The translations under genes were made by a program, and so were the position numbers. Below, piece by piece: positions 5,104 to 5,750 of a stretch of 5,750 nucleotides of DNA. How positions within the stretch are numbered: the stretch's first letter is position 1; the number at the start of each line of letters is the position of its first letter. The DNA comes from Flavobacteriaceae bacterium (lineage in GTDB: Bacteria > Bacteroidota > Bacteroidia > Flavobacteriales > Flavobacteriaceae). The stretch covers positions 1-5,750 of the forward strand of contig JADHLU010000068.1 of the NCBI GenBank assembly GCA_016780435.1, given 5' to 3'. The notes under the pieces are model-generated. The model searched no databases, was not told the origin of the DNA, and saw only the letters and a list, made by a program, of their open reading frames with translations.

Positions 5104-5750
5104 ATGAGTTTTAAGAAAACGACCGAATCTGATTCGTTGCATCATAACCTTCACGAAAAAAGCACGCGTGATTTGCTTGAAGGAATCAATCAAGAAGATC
5201 AAAAGGTAGCCTCAGTGGTGCATGCGTGCATCGATCAAATCGAGCCCTTTGTCGATGAGCTGGTAAAACGCTTTTCTTTAGGCGGACGCTTGTTTTATAT
5301 AGGAGCAGGCACCTCGGGTCGTTTAGGCGTAGTGGATGCCTCAGAAATTCCACCAACCTTTGGATTGGATCACGGGCAGGTTATTGGGCTTATAGCGGGC
5401 GGAGACAGCGCCATTAGAAAAGCGGTAGAATTTGCAGAAGACGATTGGGACCAGGCGTGGAAGACCCTGGAGTCTTATGAAGCGAGCACATTAGACACCG
5501 TTGTGGGTATTGCGGCTTCAGGAACGACTCCGTACGTGATAGGAGGGGTTGAAAAGGCCAAAGAAAACGGACTACTCACCGCTTGCATTACCAATAACAA
5601 AAACAGCCCACTAGCGGCGGCCGTCGAGTATCCAATTGAGGCAGAAGTGGGTCCTGAGTACGTAACGGGTTCTACGCGCATGAAAAGCGGCACTGCTCAA
5701 AAACTCATCTTGAACATGATCTCCACTACACTGATGATTCGCTTGGGTCA
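5104..5750 (+). CDS. murQ: N-acetylmuramic acid 6-phosphate etherase, partial (C-terminus beyond the right edge)
   Basis: MurQ is a cytoplasmic SIS-domain lyase that removes the lactyl ether of MurNAc-6-phosphate, giving GlcNAc-6-phosphate and D-lactate. It follows AnmK in peptidoglycan recycling. The frame is open for 215 codons to the window edge; family members run to about 270-300 residues, so the C-terminal quarter or so is missing. Motifs seen are TTESDS (6-11), GGRLFYIGAGTSGRLG (60-75, sugar-phosphate binding loop), VDASEIPPTFG (77-87) with Glu81 at the place of the catalytic Glu83 of E. coli, and IAGGDSAIRKAVEFAEDD (97-114). The second catalytic Glu lies in that last segment, probably Glu112. 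IAASGTTPYVIGG, GPEYVTGSTRMKSGTAQK and LNMISTT further on are also canonical. The ATG at 5104 is fixed by an in-frame TAG at 5092-5094 and by the conserved N-terminus. There is no Shine-Dalgarno sequence. It is divergent from anmK across 48 bp. Confidence 0.97.
   Translation, partial: MSFKKTTESDSLHHNLHEKSTRDLLEGINQEDQKVASVVHACIDQIEPFVDELVKRFSLGGRLFYIGAGTSGRLGVVDASEIPPTFGLDHGQVIGLIAGGDSAIRKAVEFAEDDWDQAWKTLESYEASTLDTVVGIAASGTTPYVIGGVEKAKENGLLTACITNNKNSPLAAAVEYPIEAEVGPEYVTGSTRMKSGTAQKLILNMISTTLMIRLG

Noticed and set aside
5475..5693. Minus-strand frame of 72 codons within murQ
   Set aside because: It is antisense to the conserved SIS-domain region of murQ, which accounts for the base composition of the stretch.
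1..5750. Replication origin or mobile element near parAB
   Set aside because: I saw no DnaA-box cluster, no AT-rich repeat array, no terminal inverted repeats and no transposase or integrase; the ParA and ParB types are chromosomal.

Overview
The window looks like ordinary chromosomal core sequence from a member of the Bacteroidota, probably Flavobacteriales-like, although the family cannot be fixed from this stretch. Three things point there. The gene order parA-parB-DUF5683-dapB is a characteristic chromosomal block of that phylum. The protein variants are typical of it (DapB and MurQ N-termini, the AnmK PKSLGKEW segment, the DUF5683 core). None of the eight gene starts has a recognisable Shine-Dalgarno sequence, and a TAnnTTTG-type promoter box lies upstream of murQ. 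Base composition looks even, at moderate GC judged by eye. I see no IS element, tRNA, rRNA, CRISPR array, phage gene or other sign of recent transfer.

Layout: seven genes run leftward (minus strand) and one runs rightward. Read in the direction of transcription, the leftward genes are anmK (5055-3973), udk (3948-3343), a FtsB/DivIC-type septum protein (3346-3023), a 79-bp gap, parA (2943-2149), parB (2145-1258), a DUF5683 envelope protein (1265-660) and dapB (663 to the left edge, cut just short of its C-terminus). murQ (5104 to the right edge, C-terminus missing) is divergent from anmK across only 48 bp. The leftward genes are packed tightly: 24 bp, a 4-bp ATGA overlap, 79 bp, 3 bp, an 8-bp overlap and a 4-bp ATGA overlap. 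This suggests one or two operons, with a possible second promoter before parA. No stretch longer than 80 bp lacks a gene.

Function: AnmK and MurQ catalyse consecutive steps of peptidoglycan recycling (anhydro-MurNAc to MurNAc-6-P to GlcNAc-6-P plus D-lactate). DapB makes tetrahydrodipicolinate on the route to diaminopimelate and lysine, and so supplies new wall synthesis. The septum protein serves division, and ParA and ParB serve chromosome segregation. Udk is pyrimidine salvage. The neighbourhood therefore groups wall turnover, wall precursor supply, division and segregation. I did not find a previously undescribed system. The points worth a second look are small: outward-facing promoter-like boxes only 4 nt from both the anmK and murQ ATGs (possible leaderless transcripts), non-ATG starts for udk and the DUF5683 gene, a tiny overlapping reading frame at the udk start, a 10-bp palindrome before parA, and a calcium-loop-like motif in the DUF5683 protein.
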